Virus record (IMG/VR): IMGVR_UViG_3300025483_000076 | Location: 1-23,727 of that record | Length of the DNA: 23,727 bases | Source of the DNA: a virus | Strand: one strand, 5' to 3' | Shown here: positions 14,752 through 22,389 of the stretch, piece by piece | Numbering within the stretch: position 1 is the stretch's first letter | How the letters are laid out: every line of letters starts with the position of its first letter | The notes under the pieces: generated by a model | Told to the model about the DNA's origin: nothing | What the model saw: only the letters and a program-made list of their open reading frames with translations | The model's database searches: none | Program-made: the position numbers and the translations under genes

Positions 14752-16135
14752 GGTTAAAATTAAATCCTCCAAACTTTTCTTTAAGTCCTTTGTTTGTGTC
14801 CTTACCATCATACCCCGCATCCTGGCCAGAGTCAAGTATGTCTTTTTGCGCTGATTGCTCAACATCAAATAAACGCATTTTTGCCCTATCAATACCCACA
14901 ATAAATCTTTTGTTGATTGTAGGATCATTATATCGGTTCTTCAACTGCTTCACCATAATTTGTCCAAGTTCTTCGAGTTCATCTGTGCTAATAAGGGCAA
15001 ACATAAGATCAGCAGTAGCAGGGAGACCAAAGGACTCAGAAGTGTCAGTAAGGTCAACGTCAGAGCTACCAAAACCAGAACGAGTGGTCTGCGTGGCAGA
15101 AACGACAGGGACGTTTGCTTCAACAGCCAATCCTCTAAGTTCTTCAGCAATAGACTTAATATAGCTGTATGAATTGACAGAACTATTACCGCGATATCTT
15201 TCGGAAGAACATATATTAAGGTAATCAATGAAAATAATATCAGGTCTAAATGACTTTTTAAGTGCGAGTTCATTAAGAAGTGACTTAAAATGTCCAGCAT
15301 GAGCAGAAGCAGTAGGGTATTCTTTAATAATTAAGGTTCCTTGAGTCTTCTTTGAAAGATTTGCTACTTTACTCTCAAACATACTTTTTGGAAGGTCTGT
15401 AATATCCTTAATATTTACGTTGAGGAGGTTCGCGTCAATTCTTTCAGCAATGCGTTCTTCTGCCATCTCCATTGTAATATAGAGTACGTTCCTCCCCTGG
15501 AGCAAGACGGAGCTAGCCACATGGCACATGAATAGAGACTTGCCGACGCCCGTTCCAGCAAGCGCGATATTAAGAGTTTTATTAGGGATCCCACCTTTCG
15601 TAATTTTGTTAAAATATTCAAGATCAAATTCAATTCTTTCCTCCTTTCTATGATAGAGTTCGTATCTTTGTTCATAATCGTTTAAGTAATCGTGACCAAC
15701 ATGATTGTCAAAACTTACTGCAAGTGCATCAGAAAGAATTGATGGGATAGCATCCCTATTTTTATCTTCACTATTGCCATCAGCAAGTGCAATAGATTCC
15801 ATGAGTGCCAAATAAATTGCACGGTCACGACACCACTTCTCAGTAGTATTAATCAACCAGTCTTTTTCTGAGGGCACATCTTCAAGAACACTAATTAAAT
15901 GTGCAATTTTTTGGAACTGATCCTGATTAATATCAGTTCTCTTCTCAACTTCAATACAAAGAATTTCTTTAGTTGCTAGATTATTGTAATCCGCAACAAA
16001 CGTGGAGATTGTCTCATATACAATTCTTTGATTTTCATCTTCAAAATATTCAGATTTTATAAAAGGTAATACTTTTCTTACATATTCTTCATTAAATAAA
16101 AGGTTTCTAAGAATTAGAAACTCAACTTTCTCCAT
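14744..16135 (-). CDS. 41: T4 gp41-like replicative DNA helicase (DnaB family)
   Basis: A 5'-3' hexameric helicase that works with the gp61 primase at the replication fork. The N-terminal helical domain (1 to about 150) precedes a RecA-type motor. Walker A is AGTGVGKS (about 193-200), Walker B is PDIIFIDYLNICSS (Asp about 304), and the DnaB-type sensor region is VVSATQTTRSGF (about 344-355). It is 463 residues from ATG 16135, which overlaps the uvsX end by 14 bases and has AAGGA 8 bases upstream. The C-terminal GGFNFNHD is polar. Spatially paired with UvsX as in other T4-like phages. Confidence 0.95.
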   Translation of the reverse strand: MEKVEFLILRNLLFNEEYVRKVLPFIKSEYFEDENQRIVYETISTFVADYNNLATKEILCIEVEKRTDINQDQFQKIAHLISVLEDVPSEKDWLINTTEKWCRDRAIYLALMESIALADGNSEDKNRDAIPSILSDALAVSFDNHVGHDYLNDYEQRYELYHRKEERIEFDLEYFNKITKGGIPNKTLNIALAGTGVGKSLFMCHVASSVLLQGRNVLYITMEMAEERIAERIDANLLNVNIKDITDLPKSMFESKVANLSKKTQGTLIIKEYPTASAHAGHFKSLLNELALKKSFRPDIIFIDYLNICSSERYRGNSSVNSYSYIKSIAEELRGLAVEANVPVVSATQTTRSGFGSSDVDLTDTSESFGLPATADLMFALISTDELEELGQIMVKQLKNRYNDPTINKRFIVGIDRAKMRLFDVEQSAQKDILDSGQDAGYDGKDTNKGLKEKFGGFNFNHD

Positions 16136-17141
16136 AACTAAATTCCTTTTGTGCAATTTGGTCCAATTTTTCCATCACTTCTGAAGTGAAATATGTTTCT
16201 GGATCTTTTAAGATTGCTTTGGCATAGACTTTTTTAGTCTCACCATTAATAGTCATTTCATAACGACCTGCAACATTTTTCCAGAGACCTCCCAGTTCAC
16301 CAAGTTCTAACAGACCATAATACTTATCAAGACCACGTTCATCATAGAATAGACGAATAGTAACATCTTTATTCTCTTTACTTAGACGCGACTTAGCAGT
16401 CTTAGCCTTGATAAGATTCCCAACCACTTCTGTTCCATCCTTTTCTTTCTTCTTTGAGAGATAGATGATTGTAGACGCTGCATACTTGAGGCCACTACCT
16501 CCTCCCATTTCCTTAGTTGGTACATAAGATCCGATGACATCGTAGGTGTGATTAGTTACAATCATTGGAATTTTTGCTTGACCTAGTTTAAGAGTCAGCA
16601 TTCTGAATGCACCTTTGATCAATTGAGATTTTGTCATATCACGGACAAGTTTCTCATTGAGGGCATCAGTGATTTCTTTCTCTGTAGAAAGCATTCCCAA
16701 AGAGTCTAGCACAAACATGCAAGGTTTGCGTTCATCTTCAGGTTTTTTTGAATATAGATCTACTGCTTTGAGAGCCTTGCTCCTGAACTCCTCAATAGTA
16801 ACAACATTGACAACAACCAGTCGATTCAGATCAATACCACGACTTACTAGTAGTGACTTATTAACTGCTGCCTCAGTATCAAAATAAAGGCAATATGCAT
16901 CGGGATTAGTATCCAAGAAGTTCTTGACCACTGCGAGTGAAAAGAAAGTCTTTCCAGTAGAACTTTCCCCAGCAATTGCAGTGATTTTATTACCAGAAAC
17001 ACCACCACGGATAGACCCAGATACAAGAGCATTAAGGATGAACGAACCAGTGTCAACGTATGTTTCAGTGTCATCAATCTCGCTTGCAAGTTTGGTAAAG
17101 TCATCTCCAATCTCTTTTACAATCTCTTTTAGAAAATCCAT
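16122..17141 (-). CDS. uvsX: UvsX RecA-like recombinase
   Basis: The strand-exchange protein for recombination-dependent replication and repair. Walker A is GESSTGKT (58-65), the region around YFDTEAAVNK (86-95) is RecA-like, Walker B is CMFVLDSLGM (141-150), and MIVTNHTYD follows. The 339-residue length is slightly shorter than T4 UvsX. It lies 2 bases after the 47-residue ORF and directly before gp41, a T4-type arrangement. The start is ATG 17141. Confidence 0.95.
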   Translation of the reverse strand: MDFLKEIVKEIGDDFTKLASEIDDTETYVDTGSFILNALVSGSIRGGVSGNKITAIAGESSTGKTFFSLAVVKNFLDTNPDAYCLYFDTEAAVNKSLLVSRGIDLNRLVVVNVVTIEEFRSKALKAVDLYSKKPEDERKPCMFVLDSLGMLSTEKEITDALNEKLVRDMTKSQLIKGAFRMLTLKLGQAKIPMIVTNHTYDVIGSYVPTKEMGGGSGLKYAASTIIYLSKKKEKDGTEVVGNLIKAKTAKSRLSKENKDVTIRLFYDERGLDKYYGLLELGELGGLWKNVAGRYEMTINGETKKVYAKAILKDPETYFTSEVMEKLDQIAQKEFSYGES

Positions 17142-17143
17142 AA

Positions 17144-17287
17144 TTAATCAATATCCTTTGGCATGTAGTTGTAATAATAAACCCATAATTTGTCACAAAT
17201 ATATTTTGCTTGTGAGTCTCCATCTCTCTGCTTTTCCAACATTTTTATAATGTGGAGAAGATGTTTCTTAGTTAATGGCAGATCCAT
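17144..17287 (-). CDS. Small conserved-position ORF between gp43 and uvsX (47 aa)
   Basis: A 47-codon ORF from ATG 17287 to TAA 17144 that fills the gap between gp43 and uvsX. It reads MDLPLTKKHLLHIIKMLEKQ at the start and YICDKLWVYYYNYMPKDID at the end, with many aromatics. It begins 11 bases after the gp43 stop and ends 2 bases before uvsX. The position between two core genes and tight packing argue that it is real. Function unknown. Confidence 0.7.
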   Translation of the reverse strand: MDLPLTKKHLLHIIKMLEKQRDGDSQAKYICDKLWVYYYNYMPKDID

Positions 17288-17298
17288 ATATCATACCA

Positions 17299-19794
17299 CT
17301 AACTAAAAAACGAATCAAGAGTCACTTTCTTTTCAGATTCCCAACCAATCGCATTTAGAATAACTTTAACTGGTTCAAGAAACCCCTTTTCAAATTGAAG
17401 TTGATAGTCAACATACATCTCAATTCCGAGTTCCTTAGGAAATTCTTGAATGAAAGAAATTACATTCTCATAAATTAAGTTTGGTTTCTTAAGATAGCAA
17501 AACTTAATTTTTTCTCCATTCTGAATAAGTGAGTACTTGTTTGTCAATTTCTTTTCTTTTATGTAGTGATTAAAAAGAAGGGCACCACGGCAATGAATTG
17601 GAGTACCCTTTGCATAAATGCTAGAAGAAGATTGATACTTAGTGACATTAGATACTGATCTTGGAAAGGCAATTTCTTCTGGGGGAAGTTTTGAGAAATC
17701 ATCCCTACATTTATTAATGAAGTTGATAATATCATCCTCACTACCATTCATCATAAGTTTTAGAGCATCCTTAATCATTTTACGACAAGGTGCGGGTGTT
17801 GATGATTTAACTGCTTCAATACCCATGATCTTGAGTTTGGGTTCAGAATAACGAACACCTTCACTATCCCAAACATTCATGATGTAACGCTTCTTGGCAG
17901 TCCAAATACCACGATCAGCAATGTTCTCACGCTTCATGATCATCTTCTGATCATAAGCATTCATGTAGTCGGCCAATTCTTGGTAAGAACTTTCAATATA
18001 CTTTTCAAGTTCCACTTGAGAGACCTTATCAAGGAAATTGACAATGCTCTCAGTAGTTTTCTCTCTTCCTTCGTATACACGGTTAACAAGAGGACCCATA
18101 TGCAAATAGATAGAATCAGTATCAGAAGCAATAACATAATCAACACTCTCAGTTTTAAGAATCTTATTCATGTAAGAATTTAATTTTTCTTCAATCCAAC
18201 GGATTGCAACTTGACCAGAAAGCGTGATTGCCTCAGCGTTTTCTAGTTTGTAATAACGGAAATATTGATTACCAATAGCACCATAAGCAGAGTTGAGAGA
18301 AATCTTCTTCGCCATTTGAATGTTGTTGCATCTAGAAATCTCCTTTTCAAGTGCTTTAGTAGGCGTCTTCTGATACTCTTGCTTGGCAGCAATCATTTTT
18401 TTCTTGAAGATAACACGATCTCCATACATCTTCTCCATCAATTCTGGAAGAATTCCACGGATATCTTTACGGTACATTGCTCCGTTTGGACACACAGCAT
18501 AATCCTTATAATTTTCAAGAGAGATTTCTTTATTAAGGATCTTATCCACAGAAACATTAGGACATCTTTCATCAACCAATGTTTCAGGACTGATGTTTGA
18601 TTGCATAATCAAGTGTGGATATAGAGAGTTTAAGTCAAAGTTTACAATCCAATCATAAACTCCAGGAACTGGTTCTTTAACATATGCACCAGCATACTTG
18701 TCATTTTTTTCAGACCTATCCTTCTGAGGAATAACTACGTCCCTCTTCTTTAGATAATTGTAGATGATGTTATCCCACATCCGTACCTGATAGAAGACAT
18801 CGACAAAGTTGACTTTAGCATCAAACGCCATAGTAAGAGCCAACTCAATGAGTTTCATCTTATCCTCAAGACGATCAACAAGTTCTACGTCAACAATGTT
18901 ATATTCAACAAATTTTTGCCAACCTTTAGTATAGAAGTCTTTGAAAGTATCAAACTCAGAGTGATCTAACTTTTTTTGACCCAGTTCCACTGAGGCAATA
19001 TGATCCAATCTGTAAGATTCTTGGGCAGAATAAGTAAACTTTTTATACAGATCAAGATAATCAAGTTGAGTAAGTCCACCAACATCGAAACAAATTTGTT
19101 GGCGGTTATTAACCCACACTTCATCTTGAGTAACTAGACCCCAAGGAGAGAAACTTTTCATACGTTTCTCACCAAGAACTCTTGCCAATCTTCCACAAAT
19201 ATATGGAATATCATAAAACTGAATATTCCAACCAGTCACTACATCAGGAAGATTCTGTTCCCAGTAATAAAGAAATTTATTAAGAAGATCATACTCAGAA
19301 GAACACTCAATGAAAGTAACATTCTTCTGAGTATTATTAAATGGGCGGGTTCCCCAAGTAATAATATTCTTGGTAAAATAGTCTTGAATAGTAATCAACA
19401 AAATTTCCTGATCGCATGACTGTGGATCAGGGAATCCATTCTCAGAAGCAACCTCAATATCAAGAGTGGTCAGTCTAATCTTATTAACATCAAACTTAAT
19501 TTCATCTTCAGGATACTTATCAGAAATATATTGATAGACATATCTATCATTACCATAGATTTTAAATCCTTCTACGCCATCATATTTTTTATAAAATTCT
19601 CTACAATCTCTAACAGATCCAGGATTTATTGGTTCAACAGATTTACCCTCAAGAGTTTTATATTTTGAATTTTTATTTGACTTTACAAAAAGAGTAGGAG
19701 AATACTCTTCTTTAAACATTATATGCTTACCATTTTCATAACCACGAACGAGAAACTTGTTCCCGATCATTTGCACATTGGTATAAAATCTCAT
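17299..19794 (-). CDS. 43: T4 gp43-like family B DNA polymerase
   Basis: Replicative DNA polymerase with 3'-5' proofreading. Exo I carries Asp112/Glu114 (TLDIEVA), Exo II is WNIQFYD (Asp195), Exo III is YNIVD (298-302). Polymerase motif A is FDLNSLYP with Asp387, motif B is KKISLNSAYG (about 496-505), motif C is ASDTDS with Asp558 and Asp560. The extreme C-terminus VTLDSFFS resembles the clamp-binding tail of T4/RB69 gp43. At 831 residues it is shorter than RB69 gp43 (about 900), mainly in the N-terminal and linker parts. ATG 19794 overlaps the preceding stop (ATGA). Confidence 0.97.
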   Translation of the reverse strand: MRFYTNVQMIGNKFLVRGYENGKHIMFKEEYSPTLFVKSNKNSKYKTLEGKSVEPINPGSVRDCREFYKKYDGVEGFKIYGNDRYVYQYISDKYPEDEIKFDVNKIRLTTLDIEVASENGFPDPQSCDQEILLITIQDYFTKNIITWGTRPFNNTQKNVTFIECSSEYDLLNKFLYYWEQNLPDVVTGWNIQFYDIPYICGRLARVLGEKRMKSFSPWGLVTQDEVWVNNRQQICFDVGGLTQLDYLDLYKKFTYSAQESYRLDHIASVELGQKKLDHSEFDTFKDFYTKGWQKFVEYNIVDVELVDRLEDKMKLIELALTMAFDAKVNFVDVFYQVRMWDNIIYNYLKKRDVVIPQKDRSEKNDKYAGAYVKEPVPGVYDWIVNFDLNSLYPHLIMQSNISPETLVDERCPNVSVDKILNKEISLENYKDYAVCPNGAMYRKDIRGILPELMEKMYGDRVIFKKKMIAAKQEYQKTPTKALEKEISRCNNIQMAKKISLNSAYGAIGNQYFRYYKLENAEAITLSGQVAIRWIEEKLNSYMNKILKTESVDYVIASDTDSIYLHMGPLVNRVYEGREKTTESIVNFLDKVSQVELEKYIESSYQELADYMNAYDQKMIMKRENIADRGIWTAKKRYIMNVWDSEGVRYSEPKLKIMGIEAVKSSTPAPCRKMIKDALKLMMNGSEDDIINFINKCRDDFSKLPPEEIAFPRSVSNVTKYQSSSSIYAKGTPIHCRGALLFNHYIKEKKLTNKYSLIQNGEKIKFCYLKKPNLIYENVISFIQEFPKELGIEMYVDYQLQFEKGFLEPVKVILNAIGWESEKKVTLDSFFS

Positions 19795-20060
19795 TTAATT
19801 AATGTTTGATATTTTTCAAGCAGTGTTGGTTTTGGGTCAATAATAGTCAGAATTTTATCGGAGTGGATCATAAACTCATCTTGCATAGTTTCATCCATTA
19901 ACCAGGGTTCTAACTCATGACCAATACCTTCACTATAAGATTTGAGAAGAAATGGACTTTTCATTTTGCAATCGGGCTCACCCAATTCAGAAGTTACTTC
20001 TTCTATATTTGAAATAATTTTACTTCCGTCAGGAAGGAGTAAGACTTTAATATTATCCAT
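19791..20060 (-). CDS. Sm-like candidate protein, second of a pair (89 aa)
   Basis: A small beta-rich protein with the layout: first strand pair (IKVLLLPDGSKIISNIEEVT), a short strand ending in Pro (KMKSPFLLKSY), then PWLMDETMQDEFMIHSDKIL and a final DPKPTLLEKYQ helix. This matches an Sm/LSm-type fold in order and spacing. I recall a structural-genomics report of a Sm-like protein of putative cyanophage origin, so the call is plausible, but it is not proven. It is linked to both neighbours by stop/start overlaps and lies directly before the polymerase. Confidence 0.7.
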   Translation of the reverse strand: MDNIKVLLLPDGSKIISNIEEVTSELGEPDCKMKSPFLLKSYSEGIGHELEPWLMDETMQDEFMIHSDKILTIIDPKPTLLEKYQTLIK

Positions 20061-20488
20061 TAGTTTCTACAATCCTTACATTCATAATCATCTTCCGAAT
20101 CCGTAGATTGAACAGCGTCATCATATTCTTCCAATGGACGGTTCATTCCTTCATTCCAATCACGGGTCGAATTAATAACGTCATTCTCATACATTTCCCG
20201 TAGCATGTCAACGGGATCTGTAAATGTCACAACCCAATCAGATACAACTGGAACCTTTGTCCCCTTTGCAAGTGGAATCCATGGATATAGACTAATATTA
20301 AAGGAGGTTGTTCCTGGAGCCATTTGAGTTGGACCTTGTGAAGGTCCACCCTCACCCTCTGGATTAATAATGTTAACCAAACATGGTTTATAAAAATAAT
20401 ATCCAGCAAGTTGATTATCAACAACCATTTCCTGGATATCAGCAATAACAAACTGTCCAGTTTTGATCAATGCAATCTTAATCGACAT
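20060..20488 (-). CDS. Sm-like candidate protein, first of a pair (142 aa)
   Basis: The first gene of the replication transcript. The N-terminal part (IKIALIKTGQFVIADIQEMV, YYFYKPCLVNI) and the core (FNISLYPWIPLAKGTKVPVV, WVVTFTDPVDMLREMYEND) repeat the layout of the 89-residue neighbour: strand pair with xxGxxhhxxIxE, a Pro-centred strand, a PW strand, and a DP-helix. An extra loop (EGEGGPSQGPTQ) and an acidic tail ending YECKDCRN, with two Cys, are added. Sm-like RNA binding is an inference. GGAG lies 5 bases before ATG 20488, and a strong sigma70 promoter is 22 bases further upstream. Confidence 0.75.
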   Translation of the reverse strand: MSIKIALIKTGQFVIADIQEMVVDNQLAGYYFYKPCLVNIINPEGEGGPSQGPTQMAPGTTSFNISLYPWIPLAKGTKVPVVSDWVVTFTDPVDMLREMYENDVINSTRDWNEGMNRPLEEYDDAVQSTDSEDDYECKDCRN

Positions 20489-20509
20489 AGTTTCTCCAAT
20501 CGTAAAAAT

Positions 20510-20538
20510 AGTATACCAACAAAAAAGAGGGGTGTCAA
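20510..20538 (-). promoter_or_regulatory. Sigma70-type promoter of the replication block
   Basis: On the minus strand a perfect TTGACA (20538-20533), 17-base spacer and TATACT (20515-20510), matching the host sigma70 consensus at 11 of 12 positions. The predicted start is near 20503, about 15 bases before ATG 20488. It is the only near-consensus early promoter I found in the window. Confidence 0.8.
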
Positions 20539-20561
20539 CTGGATTTTGCCAGTTCCCCCTC
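20521..20561 (-). terminator. Intrinsic terminator overlapping the early promoter
   Basis: Minus strand: GAGGGG (20561-20556) pairs with CCCCTC (20532-20527), and AACTGG (20554-20549) with CCAGTT (20542-20537), around a CAAAAT loop, followed by TTTTTT (20526-20521). The 3' arm contains part of the TTGACA -35 box, and the U-tract lies in the promoter spacer. It would end transcription coming from purM. Confidence 0.7.
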
Positions 20562-20589
20562 CGTCTGCGACGACGATATTCAGTTGTAT

Positions 20590-20667
20590 TTATTCAGTTT
20601 TAGGTGTCATCCAATATGCTCCGAATGATGTTGCTGAGATTGCTGCGATGATTGCTAGAATTTCCAT
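20590..20667 (-). CDS. Candidate tiny hydrophobic ORF (25 aa)
   Basis: ATG 20667 to TAA 20590. It starts MEILAIIAAISATS, passes through FGAYW and ends MTPKTE, which is one short hydrophobic segment with a charged tail. No good Shine-Dalgarno is visible. It is inside the 360-base gap between purM and the replication promoter. Real only if conserved in related phages. Confidence 0.4.
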   Translation of the reverse strand: MEILAIIAAISATSFGAYWMTPKTE

Positions 20668-20680
20668 GGTTCAGAATGTA

Positions 20681-20752
20681 TTAGGACAGAACAGGGTGCA
20701 ACACTCCCCAACTAAAAAGAGATGTTGCTGTACCAAAAAGTATGGTAGTCAT
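20681..20752 (-). CDS. Candidate tiny hydrophobic ORF (23 aa)
   Basis: ATG 20752 to TAA 20681. It reads MTTILFGTATSLFSW then GVLHPVLS. Like the 25-residue ORF it contains ATS followed by an aromatic, a Trp and a Pro near the end. No clear ribosome site. Low certainty. Confidence 0.3.
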   Translation of the reverse strand: MTTILFGTATSLFSWGVLHPVLS

Positions 20753-20797
20753 GGTGAAGTTCATAATGGTCTTCATCAGATTACATAATTATATAGA

Positions 20798-20832
20798 TTA
20801 TACTGTATCACTATGATACACTTCTGTATCAA
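20798..20832 (-). promoter_or_regulatory. TGATAC/GTATCA repeat cluster with TATAAT
   Basis: Minus strand: TGATAC, AGAAGT, GTATCA, TAG, TGATAC, AG, TATAAT. Three copies of one hexamer in alternating orientation form two overlapping palindromes directly upstream of a perfect -10 box, 16 bases after the purM stop. No good -35 is present at 17 bases, so it may need an activator, be an operator, or be a 3' hairpin of purM. Confidence 0.45.
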
Positions 20833-20848
20833 CCGCAGCAAAAACATG

Positions 20849-21784
20849 TCACTGTTCGCAAACATTTCCAATAGCCCATGATCTCATACCAAATGGAGTA
20901 TCAGCAATCAAACTCTGAGTTAATGTTGCTACCTCTTGTGGCACTACCAAACAGAATCCAATCCCACAGTTGAATACATTACGCATCTCCTCCTCAGCAA
21001 TGTCTCCTGCCTGCTGGATCTTGTTAAAGAGTTCTGGTCGTTCCCAAGCAGACCAATCAACATCAACTGTAAGACCCATTGGAAGGCATCGTGGGAGGTT
21101 CTCAGGCAGTCCTCCTCCAGTAATATGAGCCATGCCTAGGATAGGAACTTCATCCAACAGGTGCTGGATCAGACGAGCATAGATGGTAGTTGGAACCAAC
21201 AGCTCAGGCATCTCCTTATAGTAAATATAATTCCTCCAGAGCATATCATTGATCAATGTGTATCCATTACTATGAACACCACTACTTTCAATACCGATGA
21301 CTACATCACCTGCTCGGATGTTACTACCATCAACAATCTGATTCTTCTCTACGACACCAGTACAGAAACCAGCAAGATCATAATCAGTTGCTCTAAAATG
21401 TTCGGCAGTTTCTCCACCTAGCAATTCCATTCCAGCCATTGCACAACCAGTGGCAACTCCACGCACAATATCACTGACATTATCATCAAGTGATTTAGTA
21501 GAGATATAATCTAGAAAATATAATGGTTTAGCACCAGAACATATAACGTCATTGACGCACATAGCAACAAGGTCCTGGCCAATAGTGGTGTAATCATGAG
21601 CAATCCTACAAATATTAATTTTAGTTCCGACACCATCGGCACCAGATACCAGCACGGGTTTCTCATATCCTGAAGGAATTTCCATCATTCCATTAAAACC
21701 ACCAACATTAGGTGCCAGTGCTTTGATATAATCTACAAAGGATCTACCCTTGATAATGTCAACGCCAGAAGTTTTGTAGTCCAT
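20849..21784 (-). CDS. purM: Phosphoribosylformylglycinamidine cyclo-ligase (AIR synthetase)
   Basis: It catalyses ATP-dependent ring closure of FGAM to AIR, step five of purine synthesis. Family hallmarks in order: the N-terminal GVDIIKG, the ATP/substrate loop GADGVGTK (about 48-55), LVAMCVNDVICSGAKPLYFL, GGETAE, VVIGIESSGVHSNGY, and HITGGGLPENLPR. It has 311 residues, against about 345 in E. coli; the difference lies in loops and the C-terminus, so the enzyme still looks complete. Start ATG 21784 forms TAATG with the preceding stop. Phage purM is a typical cyanophage auxiliary gene. Confidence 0.96.
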   Translation of the reverse strand: MDYKTSGVDIIKGRSFVDYIKALAPNVGGFNGMMEIPSGYEKPVLVSGADGVGTKINICRIAHDYTTIGQDLVAMCVNDVICSGAKPLYFLDYISTKSLDDNVSDIVRGVATGCAMAGMELLGGETAEHFRATDYDLAGFCTGVVEKNQIVDGSNIRAGDVVIGIESSGVHSNGYTLINDMLWRNYIYYKEMPELLVPTTIYARLIQHLLDEVPILGMAHITGGGLPENLPRCLPMGLTVDVDWSAWERPELFNKIQQAGDIAEEEMRNVFNCGIGFCLVVPQEVATLTQSLIADTPFGMRSWAIGNVCEQ

Positions 21785-21954
21785 TAGTCTCTACCTAAGC
21801 GAATGTATAATGTAATGAGTGATTGTGAGATTAGATCACAAGAATATGTGAATCCAATTTGGTCTTCTTTGTCCCAGTGTTCTCTTTGACTTCTAAGAAG
21901 TGCAGAGAACTCTTTGATCTTAGATCTCATCTCTTCTTTAGATAACTTATCCAA
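21784..21954 (-). CDS. Hypothetical protein (56 aa, TTG start preferred)
   Basis: A small soluble, helical, charged protein (DKLSKEEMRSKIKEFSALLR ... SQSLITLYIRLGRD). I prefer TTG 21954: AAGGTG lies 6 bases upstream and the start overlaps the preceding stop by 8 bases. GTG 21981 (65 residues) and ATG 21930 (48 residues) are alternatives. It ends in a TAATG overlap with purM. Family not recognised. Confidence 0.6.
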   Translation of the reverse strand: MDKLSKEEMRSKIKEFSALLRSQREHWDKEDQIGFTYSCDLISQSLITLYIRLGRD

Positions 21955-22219
21955 TGATTTCACCTTTAGCAATTTGTTCACGACGTTTTAGTTTCCATAC
22001 TATGTAATCCATTGTAGGGATACACATGGGGTTCCAACCAACAAAGGTAGTTGATTCTCCACTAGGTATCTTCCAACACTCAGCATCATCATTGTCAAGG
22101 TCTAATGACTTACGATACTCATCCTCACCAAACATAACAACAGCACGTTCTGCTTGGTTCAAACTTCTAAAGCAATCGAAACCAAGTTTTCTAATCTCAT
22201 CAGGGACGTGGTGTTTCAT
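21947..22219 (-). CDS. Hypothetical protein (90 aa)
   Basis: A soluble protein of 90 residues (HHVPDEIRKLGFDCFRSLNQ, then WKIPSGESTTFVGWNPMCIP and a basic C-terminal helix WKLKRREQIAKGEIIG). It is coupled to the membrane-protein gene by an ATGA overlap. No family recognised. Confidence 0.75.
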   Translation of the reverse strand: MKHHVPDEIRKLGFDCFRSLNQAERAVVMFGEDEYRKSLDLDNDDAECWKIPSGESTTFVGWNPMCIPTMDYIVWKLKRREQIAKGEIIG

Positions 22220-22389
22220 GATTTAAATAATAAACTACAAACTAGATACAATCCCATTGCAGACCAGTATCCCAAAGTTGGTAATCCAAAAATACTTGGT
22301 ATGACAGCATTCCATATCAGCATAAGCATCAAAGGTAATACAAGGACAATTATACCTGCACCTATAAGAGTTCGTGATGATTTTTTCAT
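22216..22389 (-). CDS. Small two-segment membrane protein (57 aa)
   Basis: Start ATG 22389 forms TAATG with the preceding gene, which makes it more likely than an upstream start. It begins MKKSSRT, then has one hydrophobic stretch (GAGIIVLVLPLMLMLIWNAV) and a second (GYWSAMGLYLVCSLLF) separated by IPSIFGLPTL. Small phage membrane proteins with a W-N-x-hydrophobic-P...GLPxh pattern are widespread; their role is unknown. Confidence 0.8.
   Translation of the reverse strand: MKKSSRTLIGAGIIVLVLPLMLMLIWNAVIPSIFGLPTLGYWSAMGLYLVCSLLFKS

Noticed and set aside
20587-20594. AATAAATA as a late promoter
   Set aside because: It lies about 100 bases from ATG 20488, overlaps the end of a candidate ORF, and the sigma70 promoter already explains that gene.
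20682-20777. A longer ORF from ATG 20777 through the first tiny ORF
   Set aside because: Careful reading shows that frame ends at a TAG after about 21 codons; only the ATG 20752 frame reaches 20681.
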